A DNA stretch of 56,860 nucleotides, taken from Akkermansia sp. Its GTDB lineage: Bacteria > Verrucomicrobiota > Verrucomicrobiia > Verrucomicrobiales > Akkermansiaceae. The translations under genes and the position numbers were made by a program. Under the pieces are notes generated by a model. The model did not search any database and had not been told where the DNA came from. It saw only the letters and a program-made list of their open reading frames with translations. The stretch lies in NCBI GenBank assembly GCA_017409465.1, contig JAFQSQ010000021.1, positions 1 to 56,860 on the forward strand. The letters are read 5' to 3'. Of this stretch, positions 44,745-53,388 are shown piece by piece (positions within the stretch are counted from its first letter, which is position 1; each line of letters opens with the position of its first letter).

Positions 44745-45749
44745 TCAGCTTCGGAAGCCTACGCCGCCGAAAAGCCCCTTGATTCGCCGCCCCAGGCGCC
44801 GCCAGTAGTAATCTATCCCCATACCGGATTTACCATCCAGAATGGCCGTCAGCATCTTCGCATCCTTCGTGCGGATACAGGCAAAATCCTCCGGGCGAAT
44901 CCCCGCCGTCTCAATCATCTCTGCCACCCAGGCAGAGCACTGCAGCGCGCATTCGTGCGTCCCCAGCGAGCGGGCACGGCGCAGCGAATGCACCAGATAG
45001 TGCAGCAGGTTCTCGCGATTATCGTCATGGTAGATACCCTTCTCCTTGTAGTAGCTCAGCAGGTATCTGGCACCATCCAGCATATCTGCCACCGACTTCT
45101 GCGGAGCGTAGGAAAGCGAGGCCTCGCGCGCGTGGTAAAAATAGCCCACATCGGTCAGGCGCACGATACGGTTGCACTGCGGCTGCACACAGTAGTTGAA
45201 CACCACATCCTCGCCATAGTTCATACCGGGCGGGAACTGCGCCCCGCTCCGCTCCAGCACCTCACGCGAGTAGATACTGCCCCACGTATTCTTGGGGAGA
45301 ATGGCCAGCAGCGCCGGCACCGGTCTGACCGCCACCTCACGTGCCACCAGCGGCTGCGGCACCCGCTCCGTACCACTCACCCGGGTCCAGCCGGAGATGA
45401 CACAGTCAGCCTCACGCTCCCGTGCTTTCGTCAGCAGCCGCGCGAAAAACACCGGATCCACGCTGTCATCGCTGTCTACAAAAGTGACAAACTTCCCGCG
45501 AGCCACCTTCAGCGCCTCATTGCGCGCGACCGAGACCCCGGCGTGTTTCACCGCACAGCCCACGACCCGCGAGTCCTTTGCCTCGTATTCGCGGATGATA
45601 CTCAGCGTCTCATCCTCCGAGCCGTCGTCCACGCAGATGAGCTCCAGCTCTACCCCACGCGACGCCAACACACTATCCACAGCCGCGCGCAGATAGGCTG
45701 CGCCGTTGTACACCGGCATCACAACACTCAGTTGAGGGGGGATATTCAT
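44745..45749 (-). CDS. Glycosyltransferase family 2
   Basis: This 334-residue GT-A enzyme starts LSVVMPVYNGAAYLRAAVDS, has VDDGSEDETL (41-44) for nucleotide binding and FVDSDD (92-95) as the metal-binding DXD region. The remainder (about 110-300) is the variable acceptor domain. The C-terminus ends in a short basic stretch (YYWRRLGRRIKGLFGGV). No membrane segments are seen, so it is a cytosolic or peripheral enzyme building an O-antigen, capsule or glycoprotein glycan. Donor sugar unknown. It is GC-rich like the core genome and transcribed towards ugd. Confidence 0.9.
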   Translation of the reverse strand: MNIPPQLSVVMPVYNGAAYLRAAVDSVLASRGVELELICVDDGSEDETLSIIREYEAKDSRVVGCAVKHAGVSVARNEALKVARGKFVTFVDSDDSVDPVFFARLLTKAREREADCVISGWTRVSGTERVPQPLVAREVAVRPVPALLAILPKNTWGSIYSREVLERSGAQFPPGMNYGEDVVFNYCVQPQCNRIVRLTDVGYFYHAREASLSYAPQKSVADMLDGARYLLSYYKEKGIYHDDNRENLLHYLVHSLRRARSLGTHECALQCSAWVAEMIETAGIRPEDFACIRTKDAKMLTAILDGKSGMGIDYYWRRLGRRIKGLFGGVGFRS

Positions 45750-45988
45750 TTACGTTGAGGTATTGCATGACCTATAGCAGAATATCCTGATGATTACAAG
45801 CTTTTTTGTATATCATTCCGTATTCTGCCGCGATTATCTCCTGTTTCCGGCATTTTGACAACCTGACCAGGCAAATCCGGCACACCAACCACGAACATTT
45901 ACCTCATCGTTTGAACAAGGCAAACTGAACCTTTCAAGTGTCATTCCCCATTTGACTTCACATGTGGCCCACAGTTTTGAAAAAAGCC
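45750..45988. other. Intergenic region, no gene seen
   Basis: AT-rich spacer upstream of the GT2 gene that ends at 45749, leading into dispersed repeat copy B. I see no coding frame, tRNA or terminator. Confidence 0.5.
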
Positions 45989-46140
45989 ATTACGCACGCA
46001 AAATTGGTACGTTCAGACAAATATACCTTGGCCGGAATATCATCCCCCCGTTTATTGCTGAAATGTTTCAAGTGATGTCATTTTCGACTGAAGCCGCTCA
46101 TTTTTAATTCGTAAGTCGCAAATCGCCATTCGTCATTTCC
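45989..46140 (+). repeat. Dispersed intergenic repeat, copy B (152 bp)
   Basis: Ungapped match to 2039-2190 with about four of five bases identical by eye. It ends eight bases before the left copy of the 117-bp direct repeat. Confidence 0.75.
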
Positions 46141-46148
46141 TATTTGCA

Positions 46149-46265
46149 TCTTGACACATCTCCTATTTTTCATTATGCTCCGACCGTCGGATCCCCTTTC
46201 CTCTCTCTCAGTTCCCTCCCCCCCTGCTACATGGATCTCAGCATCATCACCGTCTGCCGCAACGC
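46149..46265 (+). repeat. Long direct repeat, left copy (117 bp)
   Basis: Identical to 47646-47761 except for one extra C in a C run. It contains a full promoter (TTGACA at 46151-46156, 17-base spacer, TATGCT at 46174-46179), the leader and the first 12 codons of the glycosyltransferase at 47727. The two copies bracket the YhcG-type nuclease gene. Confidence 0.95.
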
Positions 46266-46338
46266 CTTACCAAGCAGGAAAGTCATCCCCAGCAGCAGCA
46301 CTCGCGCAGGCGCATCGAGGCTTATTTACACGCTTTAA
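46231..46338 (+). pseudogene. Truncated duplicate of the start of the 47727 glycosyltransferase
   Basis: It reads MDLSIITVCRNA as in the intact gene, then diverges at the repeat boundary into 23 unrelated residues and a stop at 46336. It has a promoter copy, so a 35-residue peptide could be made, but it lacks every catalytic motif. Confidence 0.85.
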
Positions 46339-46340
46339 GG

Positions 46341-46369
46341 TTGACTTTTACCTCATTTACGGTTAGCAT
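46341..46369 (+). promoter_or_regulatory. Promoter of the YhcG-type nuclease gene
   Basis: -35 TTGACT (46341-46346), 17-base spacer, -10 TAGCAT (46364-46369). It lies inside the inserted segment, so the gene carries its own promoter. Confidence 0.65.
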
Positions 46370-46389
46370 ACTACGAGCATCGATCACTC

Positions 46390-47418
46390 ATGAGCAACAC
46401 AACAGACATTTCCTCTCTATCTCCCATATTAAATGACTTGCGGCACATCATCGATACGGCGAAATTAAACACGATGCGCAGTATCGACTTCTGCCGAGTG
46501 CGTATGTACTGGGAGCTGGGGCAACGCATTGTAGAGGAGGAACAGCATGGAGCAGCGCGCGCAAATTATGGTAGTTTCTTGTTGAAAAACCTTGCACATA
46601 GACTGGAAAAAGAATACGGCAGCGGTTTTTCACTGCGGCAGTTGGAGCGAGCTCGTCAGTTTTATCGCACTTATCCGAATGCGTCCGCACTGCGGTCGCA
46701 ATTGAATTGGTCTCAATACAAGATGCTTATCTCTATCGAAGATAAGAATAAGCGTGAATACTACGAATGCGAAAGTGCCAATAATGCCTGGACTGGCAGA
46801 GAACTGGAGCGACAAATCAATTCTCAACTCTATGAGCGACTTTTGCTAAGCAACGATAAAGAAGACGTGTTAGCCGTAGCTCGCAGAGAGCGTTTGCCGG
46901 AGCAACCTGCTGAAGTTATCAAAGACCCCATGATTCTCGAATTTCTGGGTCTGGAGCGTAAGGCAAAATATTACGAAAAAGATTTAGAAAGTGCCATTCT
47001 GACTCATATTCAACAATTCCTCTTAGAACTGGGTAACGGATTCACATTCGTAGCCCGCCAGAAGCGATTACTTCTTGAAGACGATGAATATTTTGCTGAC
47101 CTTGTGTTTTATAATCGACTCCTCCGCTGCTTTGTAGTGATAGAACTCAAGACCGGAAAACTAACGCATCAGGATTTGGGACAATTACAGATGTATGTCA
47201 ATTACTATGACCGCACGGAAAAGCGCCCGGATGAGAATCCGACCATTGGTATTCTGCTTTGCGCTTCCAAAAACGATACAGCCGTCAAAATGACTTTACC
47301 GCAGGACAATCAAACTATCCTTGCCAGCGAATATCGTTTGTATCTGCCATCTTCTGAAGAGTTTATCCGTGAGGTTAATGAGGTGAAGAATCTCGTAGGC
47401 GGAGAACCAGGCCATTAA
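46390..47418 (+). CDS. YhcG/DUF1016-type PD-(D/E)XK nuclease
   Basis: This 342-residue protein has two parts. Residues about 10-165 are the DUF1016 N-terminal helical domain: RVRMYWELGQRIVEEEQHG, YGSFLLKNLAHRLEKEYGSG, then FSLRQLERARQFYRTYP and LNWSQYKMLISIED. Residues about 180-340 are the YhcG PD-(D/E)XK nuclease domain, with Asp 237 in YFADLVFYN, the E-x-K pair Glu 252 and Lys 254 in VVIELKTGK, and QLQMYVNYYD. All catalytic residues seem present. Codon use is less GC-rich than its neighbours. The gene has its own promoter and lies between two long direct repeats that duplicate the start of the next gene, indicating insertion as a unit. The biological role of this family is not established; a selfish or defence role is plausible. 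Confidence 0.9.
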   Translation: MSNTTDISSLSPILNDLRHIIDTAKLNTMRSIDFCRVRMYWELGQRIVEEEQHGAARANYGSFLLKNLAHRLEKEYGSGFSLRQLERARQFYRTYPNASALRSQLNWSQYKMLISIEDKNKREYYECESANNAWTGRELERQINSQLYERLLLSNDKEDVLAVARRERLPEQPAEVIKDPMILEFLGLERKAKYYEKDLESAILTHIQQFLLELGNGFTFVARQKRLLLEDDEYFADLVFYNRLLRCFVVIELKTGKLTHQDLGQLQMYVNYYDRTEKRPDENPTIGILLCASKNDTAVKMTLPQDNQTILASEYRLYLPSSEEFIREVNEVKNLVGGEPGH

Positions 47419-47444
47419 TTGCTTATACCATGAATAAGAAGACA

Positions 47445-47501
47445 AGAGGCAACGAGTTTATCCAATTCCTGTGAGTTCTATTCGTTCTTGGGGTTGCCTC
47501 T
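47445..47501 (+). terminator. Possible terminator or structured end after the nuclease gene
   Basis: Nine-base arms AGAGGCAAC (47445-47453) and GTTGCCTCT (47493-47501) with a 39-base loop, starting 27 bases after the stop. There is no T run. Confidence 0.4.
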
Positions 47502-47645
47502 GCATTACTGCCCATTCGTCAACAAACTGAACATAAGTGCTTAGGCATCATACCATTTTATTCTACCCCCCTTGGCGGCATCCGCAATGGTCATTTTGGC
47601 GGGATGTATGAGACTGAAAAACCTCAATAGTATTTCCCTTTTACC

Positions 47646-47761
47646 TCTTGACACATCTCCTATTTTTCATTATGCTCCGACCGTCGGATCCCCTTTCCTC
47701 TCTCTCAGTTCCCTCCCCCCTGCTACATGGATCTCAGCATCATCACCGTCTGCCGCAACGC
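47646..47761 (+). repeat. Long direct repeat, right copy (116 bp), with the active glycosyltransferase promoter
   Basis: Right copy of the 46149-46265 repeat. Promoter: TTGACA (47648-47653), 17-base spacer, TATGCT (47671-47676). It continues into the intact glycosyltransferase gene at 47727. Confidence 0.95.
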
Positions 47762-48695
47762 TGCCGCCACACTTCCTCGATGTCTGGCTTCTACCGCCCC
47801 CCTGCTCCGCTCGTCGGAGTTGCAGGTGGAGCACCTCATCATCGACGGAGCCTCCACCGACGCCACCCCCGAACTGTTGGCGCAGGCCCTACGCGAACAA
47901 CGCATCAGCCGCTACATCTCCGAGCCCGACTCCGGCATCTACCACGCCATGAACAAAGGTCTGGCTCTGGCTTCCGGAACCATCAGCGTCTTCATCAATG
48001 CTGACGATGAGATAGGCACCGACGCCGTCGCCGCCTGCTGCCGCCCTATCCTGGAGGGGAGCTGCGACTATACCGTCTCCACTGCCCGAGTTATCGCGAC
48101 TGACGGCAGTGAGCGCACCCCTTGGAAGCCGGACTTCGAGCGCATCTGGATAGGTGTCCCCTACTGCCATCAGACGCTATACTGCCGCACGGAGCTCCTG
48201 CGGCAACTGGGAGGCTTCGACGAGTCGCTGCGCATCGCCGCTGATACAGACCTCATCGGGCGTCTCTACAAAGGCAGCTATCCCCACACCATCGTCGATG
48301 CCATCTCTGCCGTCTTCTACCAGGGTGGAGCCTCTGCAGGAGACGCCATGTACAGCGAGCAACTCAGCGAGGTATTGAGACATACCGATGATATCCTCAT
48401 CCGCGCTGCCGAACGTCCCGGCTATACCGATGCCGCGCTCCGTATGCTCCTGTTCCACATCAGCCGCTATTTCCGGCACGCTCGCCCGGCACAGCGCGAT
48501 CGTCTCGTCATCCGAGCAATGAAACTCCACCGCTCCCTTGCCGCCCTACTGCCCGCCCCCCGGCGCCGCAAACTCCGGCTCCGCTACAGCCGCAAAGCCC
48601 GACTGTACCGACTCCTCGCCCTCCTGCCCGGCAGCAAATCCGCCGACCGCCTCCTCCGCGCCGGCGTCTACGCCACCCTGGCAGACTGCTGCTGA
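47727..48695 (+). CDS. Glycosyltransferase family 2
   Basis: This 322-residue GT-A enzyme starts LSIITVCRNAAATLPRCL. IIDGASTDAT (38-46) binds the nucleotide, SEPDSGIYHAMNKG (65-78) is typical of the WcaE-like subgroup, and INADD (90-94) is the DXD region. It is a paralogue of the AT-rich gene at 52198-53388, with the same motifs in the same order. The C-terminal 50 residues are strongly basic (RRRKLRLRYSRKARLYRLLALLPG), perhaps membrane-surface binding. Its 5' end, including the promoter, is the part duplicated on the other side of the nuclease gene. Donor sugar unknown. Confidence 0.9.
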   Translation: MDLSIITVCRNAAATLPRCLASTAPLLRSSELQVEHLIIDGASTDATPELLAQALREQRISRYISEPDSGIYHAMNKGLALASGTISVFINADDEIGTDAVAACCRPILEGSCDYTVSTARVIATDGSERTPWKPDFERIWIGVPYCHQTLYCRTELLRQLGGFDESLRIAADTDLIGRLYKGSYPHTIVDAISAVFYQGGASAGDAMYSEQLSEVLRHTDDILIRAAERPGYTDAALRMLLFHISRYFRHARPAQRDRLVIRAMKLHRSLAALLPAPRRRKLRLRYSRKARLYRLLALLPGSKSADRLLRAGVYATLADCC

Positions 48696-48733
48696 GGATA
48701 CGCTCTCCCGCTTACCGGCTTCCCCTCAGGCCA

Positions 48734-49684
48734 TCACTCTGACTGCTCGGAGATGATGTAGTGCGGGCGGCGCTTGATTTCCGTATACATCTTCGCCATA
48801 TACTGCCCCATCAGCCCCAGGCAGAAGAGCTGCACACCACTGACCAGTAGGATGATACACACCATCGAGGTCCAACCGTCGACGGAATTGTGGTACAGAA
48901 CCTGGCGCACGGCCAAGGTCACCATCGTGGCAATGGATATCAGCATGAAGATAAGCCCGATAAAGGTCGATATCAGCAAAGGCATGGTGGAGAACGACAC
49001 GATGCCCTCGATGGAGTACTTGAACAGCTTCCAGAAAGACCACTTTGTTTCCCCCGCCACACGCTCCACATTCTCAAACTCAAGCCACTTGGTGCGGAAG
49101 CCTATCCACTCGTACAAGCCCTTGGAGAAGCGGTTAACTTCGGGCATGGCAATCAGCGCATCCACTGCGGGGCGGGAGAGCAGTTTGTAATCCCGAGCCC
49201 CATCCACCAGCTTGGTGTCGGACATACGGTTAATGAACTTGTAGAAGCATCGCGCAAAGAACGAGCGAATAGGCGGCTCGCCCTTGCGCGTCGTGCGGCA
49301 GGTACCGACACAGTCGTAGCCCTCTTCGCGGATAGCTCGCAGCATCTCCGGCAGAAGAGACGGCGGATCCTGCAGGTCAGCATCCATCACCGCCGCCCAA
49401 TCCCCTTTGGCGGCAGAGAGCCCTGCCAGGATGGCACTTTCCTTACCAAAATTACGCGAGAAAGAAAGGTAACGAACAAAGCCGTATTGTTTCTTCATCT
49501 CCCGCATCATGGCCAGCGTATCATCACTGCTACCATCATTGACCAGAATCACTTCTGCTGTCACATCCGGCATCAATGCAATAACTCGCTGAACCTCTGC
49601 CATAAACAGGGGGAGGGCTTGAGTCTCATTATAACAGGGTACAACAAGCGAAATCACTCCTTTATTCTGCGTTTCCATATCCAC
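48734..49684 (-). CDS. Polyprenyl-phosphate glycosyltransferase (GtrB/DPM1-like GT2)
   Basis: This 316-residue protein has a soluble GT-A domain: ISLVVPCYNETQALPLFM, VNDGSSDDTL (49-57), FSRNFGKESAILAGL and the DXD motif MDADLQDPPSL (100-110). Two C-terminal membrane segments lie at about 236-260 and 270-293. The family transfers glucose or a related sugar from its nucleotide form to undecaprenyl phosphate on the cytoplasmic side; a flippase and a second transferase then complete O-antigen or wall modification. A GtrA-like flippase is not visible nearby. Start 49684 or the Met two codons later are possible. It overlaps no neighbour and is seven bases from the GT8 gene on the same strand. Confidence 0.9.
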   Translation of the reverse strand: MDMETQNKGVISLVVPCYNETQALPLFMAEVQRVIALMPDVTAEVILVNDGSSDDTLAMMREMKKQYGFVRYLSFSRNFGKESAILAGLSAAKGDWAAVMDADLQDPPSLLPEMLRAIREEGYDCVGTCRTTRKGEPPIRSFFARCFYKFINRMSDTKLVDGARDYKLLSRPAVDALIAMPEVNRFSKGLYEWIGFRTKWLEFENVERVAGETKWSFWKLFKYSIEGIVSFSTMPLLISTFIGLIFMLISIATMVTLAVRQVLYHNSVDGWTSMVCIILLVSGVQLFCLGLMGQYMAKMYTEIKRRPHYIISEQSE

Positions 49685-49691
49685 TCATTGT

Positions 49692-50801
49692 TTAATTCCA
49701 ACTCTTATACTTCACCGACAGCAGCGGCAGACAACCGAACAAACACCATTTCCAGATGTTCTGCCGCTTGCGGACTACCAGCAGCGGCAGGCACCCAAAG
49801 AGGCGGTAGCTGCGACGAACGGCATCATCCTCCACCGTCAGCAGCGGCAGACAACCGAGCAACCGATATATCCGCTTGGCCGTAACCGGCTGCACTTCGC
49901 TATCCAGCACCCCCATCGGGCGGAACGGCCAATGCAGCAGCGAAAGTCCCGGATCCAGCGTCCGGAAAGGCGAGCGAAGGTAATAATACTGCCAGAGCTG
50001 AGCGAATGAACCATTGAGTTGCGCCCAAGGGCGGCGATAGCTCTCGCCGGCAAAATGAATTATCACCGCATCCGCTGCCAAATGCCCCATATCTGCATAG
50101 TCACAACCGTAGAACTTATTAATCTGCGCCATGGTATAGCCATACATCGGGTTCTGAAACAACGGTATCATCGCGTTATAACGAGGAGGCAGATTCAACA
50201 CACGCCCGCGCATCACATCGTTGATAACATCCTGATCCATACACGTCCAGGTCGGCGGCGACTGCAGCTTGCTGCGCAGCAGCTTCTCCGGCAACTCATC
50301 ACAACGCATCTGCTCCAGATTCAGCAGCATCACCCCGGAGTTAAAATATTGCGGTACACCCACCAGTTCGTGCAGGTGCCGCGTCTCCTCCCCCCCCATA
50401 TCACGCACCGCCGCCATATAGTGCTCCGTCAAATCGGTAGCATACAGTGCTGCCACATCGCCCGTAACCAGGATATCACCATCCAGGTATAGCACTTTAT
50501 CCACCTCCGGCAGTAGATACGGCAGGTCAAACTTCACCAGAGCCGACACCGCCACATGCGTCTGCTCTTTCAGCTCTGCATACGGTCCCAGCTGCGCCTC
50601 CACCCATCGGATGTCGAAGCCCGGCTCCGACAATTGCTCGATTACCTCACGCTGCCACCCCTGCCCCGACGTGCAGACATAGTGCACGCAACACCGCACC
50701 TCCGGGCGCAGATTCGCCTTCAGCGACGTCAACGCCACCGTCGTTGGCACGTGGTAGTTAGCATCCGATATCACGCATACATGTATCATCTCCTGAGACA
50801 T
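49692..50801 (-). CDS. Glycosyltransferase family 8 with a tandemly repeated C-terminal tail
   Basis: This 369-residue retaining GT-A enzyme (LgtC/GspA-like) starts IHVCVISDANYHVPTTVALT. It has KVLYLDGDILVTGDVA with the DXD at 107-109, QYFNSGVMLLNLEQM (about 150-165), TWTCMDQDVIND and the HFAGESYRRPW substrate loop (about 255-268). The last 56 residues hold three copies of L-(L/F)-GCLPLL starting at residues 314, 334 and 354, an exact 20-residue period. The catalytic part is a paralogue of the AT-rich GT8 at 53385-54560, which has a completely different tail. The preceding gene is divergent. Donor and acceptor unknown. Confidence 0.9.
   Translation of the reverse strand: MSQEMIHVCVISDANYHVPTTVALTSLKANLRPEVRCCVHYVCTSGQGWQREVIEQLSEPGFDIRWVEAQLGPYAELKEQTHVAVSALVKFDLPYLLPEVDKVLYLDGDILVTGDVAALYATDLTEHYMAAVRDMGGEETRHLHELVGVPQYFNSGVMLLNLEQMRCDELPEKLLRSKLQSPPTWTCMDQDVINDVMRGRVLNLPPRYNAMIPLFQNPMYGYTMAQINKFYGCDYADMGHLAADAVIIHFAGESYRRPWAQLNGSFAQLWQYYYLRSPFRTLDPGLSLLHWPFRPMGVLDSEVQPVTAKRIYRLLGCLPLLTVEDDAVRRSYRLFGCLPLLVVRKRQNIWKWCLFGCLPLLSVKYKSWN
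49717..49866 (-). repeat. Three 60-bp tandem repeats encoding the GT8 tail
   Basis: The plus-strand string CAGCAGCGGCAG recurs at 49719, 49779 and 49839, exactly 60 bases apart. Each unit encodes one 20-residue tail repeat. Copy number could change by recombination or slippage without breaking the frame. Confidence 0.85.
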
Positions 50802-50875
50802 ATCATCACCTCTGCATCAGGGTACCACAGTTTTCTCACTCTATCAACATTTCTTTTTTCGTGACATCATTTATC

Positions 50876-50905
50876 TTGACGCAAAGGAACGCTTTGCCCT
50901 ATACT
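50876..50905 (+). promoter_or_regulatory. Promoter of the GT2 gene at 50932
   Basis: -35 TTGACG (50876-50881), 18-base spacer, -10 TATACT (50900-50905). Leader is about 20 bases. Confidence 0.7.
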
Positions 50906-50931
50906 CGCATATACATTCAGGATTCGCATCT

Positions 50932-52125
50932 ATGCTCACGCCGCTTCTCTCTGTCATCATCCCCGTCCACAACACAGCACCATGGCTTCGAACCTGCCTG
51001 GACAGTGTCTGCCGCCAGACCTATCAACACCTTGACATCATCTGCGTTGATGACGGCTCCACAGATGGCTCCCTCGATATCCTGCGAGAATACGAGAAAA
51101 ACGACCCACGTATCCGGGTACTGAGTCAACCGAACCGTGGACAGGGCGCCGCACGCAACGCTGCTCTGCAAATTTGTCAGGGAGAATTCATCACCGGGCT
51201 TGATGCCGATGACTACCTGTTGCCCGAGACTTACGAAACCTGCTTGACCGCCATGGAGAACGATGTTGACATCGTTTGTTTCGGCATCCGGTGCGTAGCA
51301 GCCCCGGGGGATGAAGCACTGATTGCCAACATCGACTACACCCAGCCCTATGAAGGAAAACAGCCGGTCAGCACCGAACTAATCACGCGCACTGGCGTCA
51401 ACTTTGTTAACAAAATCTGGCGACGAAGCCTCGTGGCTCGGGGTAGTGGCCAATTCTGTGAAGGTCTGCGCTACGAGGACAACTACTTCTACTTCACCAC
51501 TATCCCCTATGCCCGCCATATCACCTATCTGCCACACAAGTTCTATCAACGCCTCATGCGCAGCAACTCCACCATGGGCAGCACCTTTTCTGCCAAAACC
51601 ACACAGGGCATGGAACATCTGATGGTGACTGAACGCATCTTGGACTTCTACGTTGCCCGTGGATGGCATCACTCTCACCGCGAGCTTTTCTGCCACATCA
51701 TCCTCAACAGCCTGCGCTTCATCTTCAACAGCACACCGGACAACTGGGCAAACGAGGCCTCCACTATCGCAGCCTACGTCATCCGTAAACACAATCTGGA
51801 CACCATCTTCCCGAAGGAAAAACTCCTCAGGCAGCTTATTGAAAAACACTACAGTCCAGCCCCTCAACACAAAAATCCCCTACCCGCCATCACCCCGGGA
51901 AAACGAAGCATTAAATTGCTGAGCATCCCCCTCTGGAGCGAGAGGAGAGACTCCCACTCCATTAAACGCAAGCTCCTGGGCATAACAATTTATTCCCTGC
52001 GCCAGAGCGCCTTCGACTACCGTATCAAAACCCCTTTTCTGAAAGAAACCGACCGCTATAAACAATACCGTTTCTTTGGTATCCCCTTGATGAAAAGGAA
52101 AAAACTAAGATACTCACCTTTTTAA
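50932..52125 (+). CDS. Glycosyltransferase family 2
   Basis: This 397-residue GT-A enzyme starts LLSVIIPVHNTAPWLRTCLD. It has IICVDDGSTDGSLDIL (37-50), GQGAARNAAL and the DXD region GLDADDYLLPE (89-98). RYEDNYFYFTTI (about 184-195) is the acceptor-side motif common in O-antigen GT2 enzymes. The C-terminal tail (about 325-397) contains three degenerate hydrophobic-basic units: KLLSIPLW, KLLGITIY and RFFGIPLM. These resemble the LFGCLPLL tail repeats of the neighbouring GT8. Codon use is intermediate. A terminator-like hairpin follows. It is divergently transcribed from the GT8 gene. Confidence 0.9.
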   Translation: MLTPLLSVIIPVHNTAPWLRTCLDSVCRQTYQHLDIICVDDGSTDGSLDILREYEKNDPRIRVLSQPNRGQGAARNAALQICQGEFITGLDADDYLLPETYETCLTAMENDVDIVCFGIRCVAAPGDEALIANIDYTQPYEGKQPVSTELITRTGVNFVNKIWRRSLVARGSGQFCEGLRYEDNYFYFTTIPYARHITYLPHKFYQRLMRSNSTMGSTFSAKTTQGMEHLMVTERILDFYVARGWHHSHRELFCHIILNSLRFIFNSTPDNWANEASTIAAYVIRKHNLDTIFPKEKLLRQLIEKHYSPAPQHKNPLPAITPGKRSIKLLSIPLWSERRDSHSIKRKLLGITIYSLRQSAFDYRIKTPFLKETDRYKQYRFFGIPLMKRKKLRYSPF

Positions 52126-52137
52126 ACCGATAGTAAG

Positions 52138-52182
52138 CATCGGCTAAAGAATACCTTAGCCGATGTCAGCTTTGATTTTTGG
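52138..52182 (+). terminator. Terminator after the GT2 gene
   Basis: Ten-base arms CATCGGCTAA (52138-52147) and TTAGCCGATG (52156-52165), with T-rich sequence following. It lies between convergent genes. Confidence 0.75.
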
Positions 52183-52197
52183 AGAATATTTCTAGCT

Positions 52198-53388
52198 TCA
52201 ATCATCAGTATAGCTTAACTCCTGTAATATTTTTTTTAATTCACGTTTTTTATCACGGTAATATTTTCTCTTTTTACCCCATAAAATATGGGAGAGGAAT
52301 CTGAATTTATGAATCTGGGATTTTATTTTCTTCTTATTTTCATTAAGCAAATATAAACCTAACTCACTCGATATACTAGCTTTTTCCGCAGAAAAATTCA
52401 ACCTAACGCATGTTTCTCGAACGATTTTTTCAAGTTCAGACTTACATCCGATATGATCAACGAACATATGTTTCTTGACTGCGGATGAAAAAAACGACCT
52501 ATTATCTGCCGCCATGCGTTGTTCTGGACCTCTTACAATTCGATATGATCCATCAGGTAAACTTATAATACAACGTTGTATTTCTATAGCGACAGATGGA
52601 TGTACCATCCCCATAAGATAGCGAGGCATATCCGCTGGAATGATCCCTTCTTTAAGTAAATTGAGTTTATTTTCATCCCAAAATTCACCAAAATATTTGG
52701 TGTGACATTTTGTCCGTTCCGTTACGGTCAGAATGCGAGTTTCTTCTGCAGTAGAAAAACCACCTCTTCGAAATGAAGTAAAATTCAGTGGTACATATGC
52801 AGCCTTTTTTCCACCCAGCAAAATTCTGCAGATTAAATCGTAATCTGCCAGCATTTTGAAGCTGGTATCAAATCCACCAAATTCTTTTAACACATCGGTT
52901 CGAGTGAAAACTGTCTGATGACAGAATGGATGGGTTGCAAAAAAGCACCCCAACTCCGGATAATTAATACTTATTAATTGATCATCTTCGGTAATATATC
53001 TTATTTTACCATACGACATATCGGCATTGGCTGACTCCATGACACGAACGGTAGCTGCAACACCACGAGTATCATGCCAGTAATCATCTGAGTTTAAAAA
53101 CACACAATACTTTCCATTGGCTTTAGCAATACCCTTGTTCATTGCATCGTAGATGCCAGCATCCGGTTCAGAATAGCATTTAATGAAATGTGTTTTTTCG
53201 TATTCCTTCAAGAGCTCTAGTGTACCATCCGTAGAAGCACCGTCAATAAAGAGATGTTCAATGTTCGGATATATCTGCGAATGTACGGAGCTAATGCATT
53301 TTTTTAATTGTTCTGCTCTATTACCCTGAAGCAGATTATAGGTTACTGTTATAACAGTAACTAGCGGTAGATCTGTTCTTTTTTTCAT
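52198..53388 (-). CDS. Glycosyltransferase family 2 (AT-rich island)
   Basis: This 396-residue GT-A enzyme starts LVTVITVTYNLLQGNRAEQL. It has HLFIDGASTDGTLELL (45-60), YSEPDAGIYDAMNKG (72-86) and the DXD region FLNSDDYW (97-104). It is the AT-rich paralogue of the GC-rich GT2 at 47727. Residues about 225-340 are unlike other family members. The last 45 residues form the shared island tail: HKFRFLSHILWGKKRKYYRD, then a Lys/Glu/Leu helix. Its start overlaps the stop of the GT8 gene by four bases (ATGA type), so translation is probably coupled within a three-gene operon. Low GC suggests recent acquisition. Confidence 0.9.
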   Translation of the reverse strand: MKKRTDLPLVTVITVTYNLLQGNRAEQLKKCISSVHSQIYPNIEHLFIDGASTDGTLELLKEYEKTHFIKCYSEPDAGIYDAMNKGIAKANGKYCVFLNSDDYWHDTRGVAATVRVMESANADMSYGKIRYITEDDQLISINYPELGCFFATHPFCHQTVFTRTDVLKEFGGFDTSFKMLADYDLICRILLGGKKAAYVPLNFTSFRRGGFSTAEETRILTVTERTKCHTKYFGEFWDENKLNLLKEGIIPADMPRYLMGMVHPSVAIEIQRCIISLPDGSYRIVRGPEQRMAADNRSFFSSAVKKHMFVDHIGCKSELEKIVRETCVRLNFSAEKASISSELGLYLLNENKKKIKSQIHKFRFLSHILWGKKRKYYRDKKRELKKILQELSYTDD

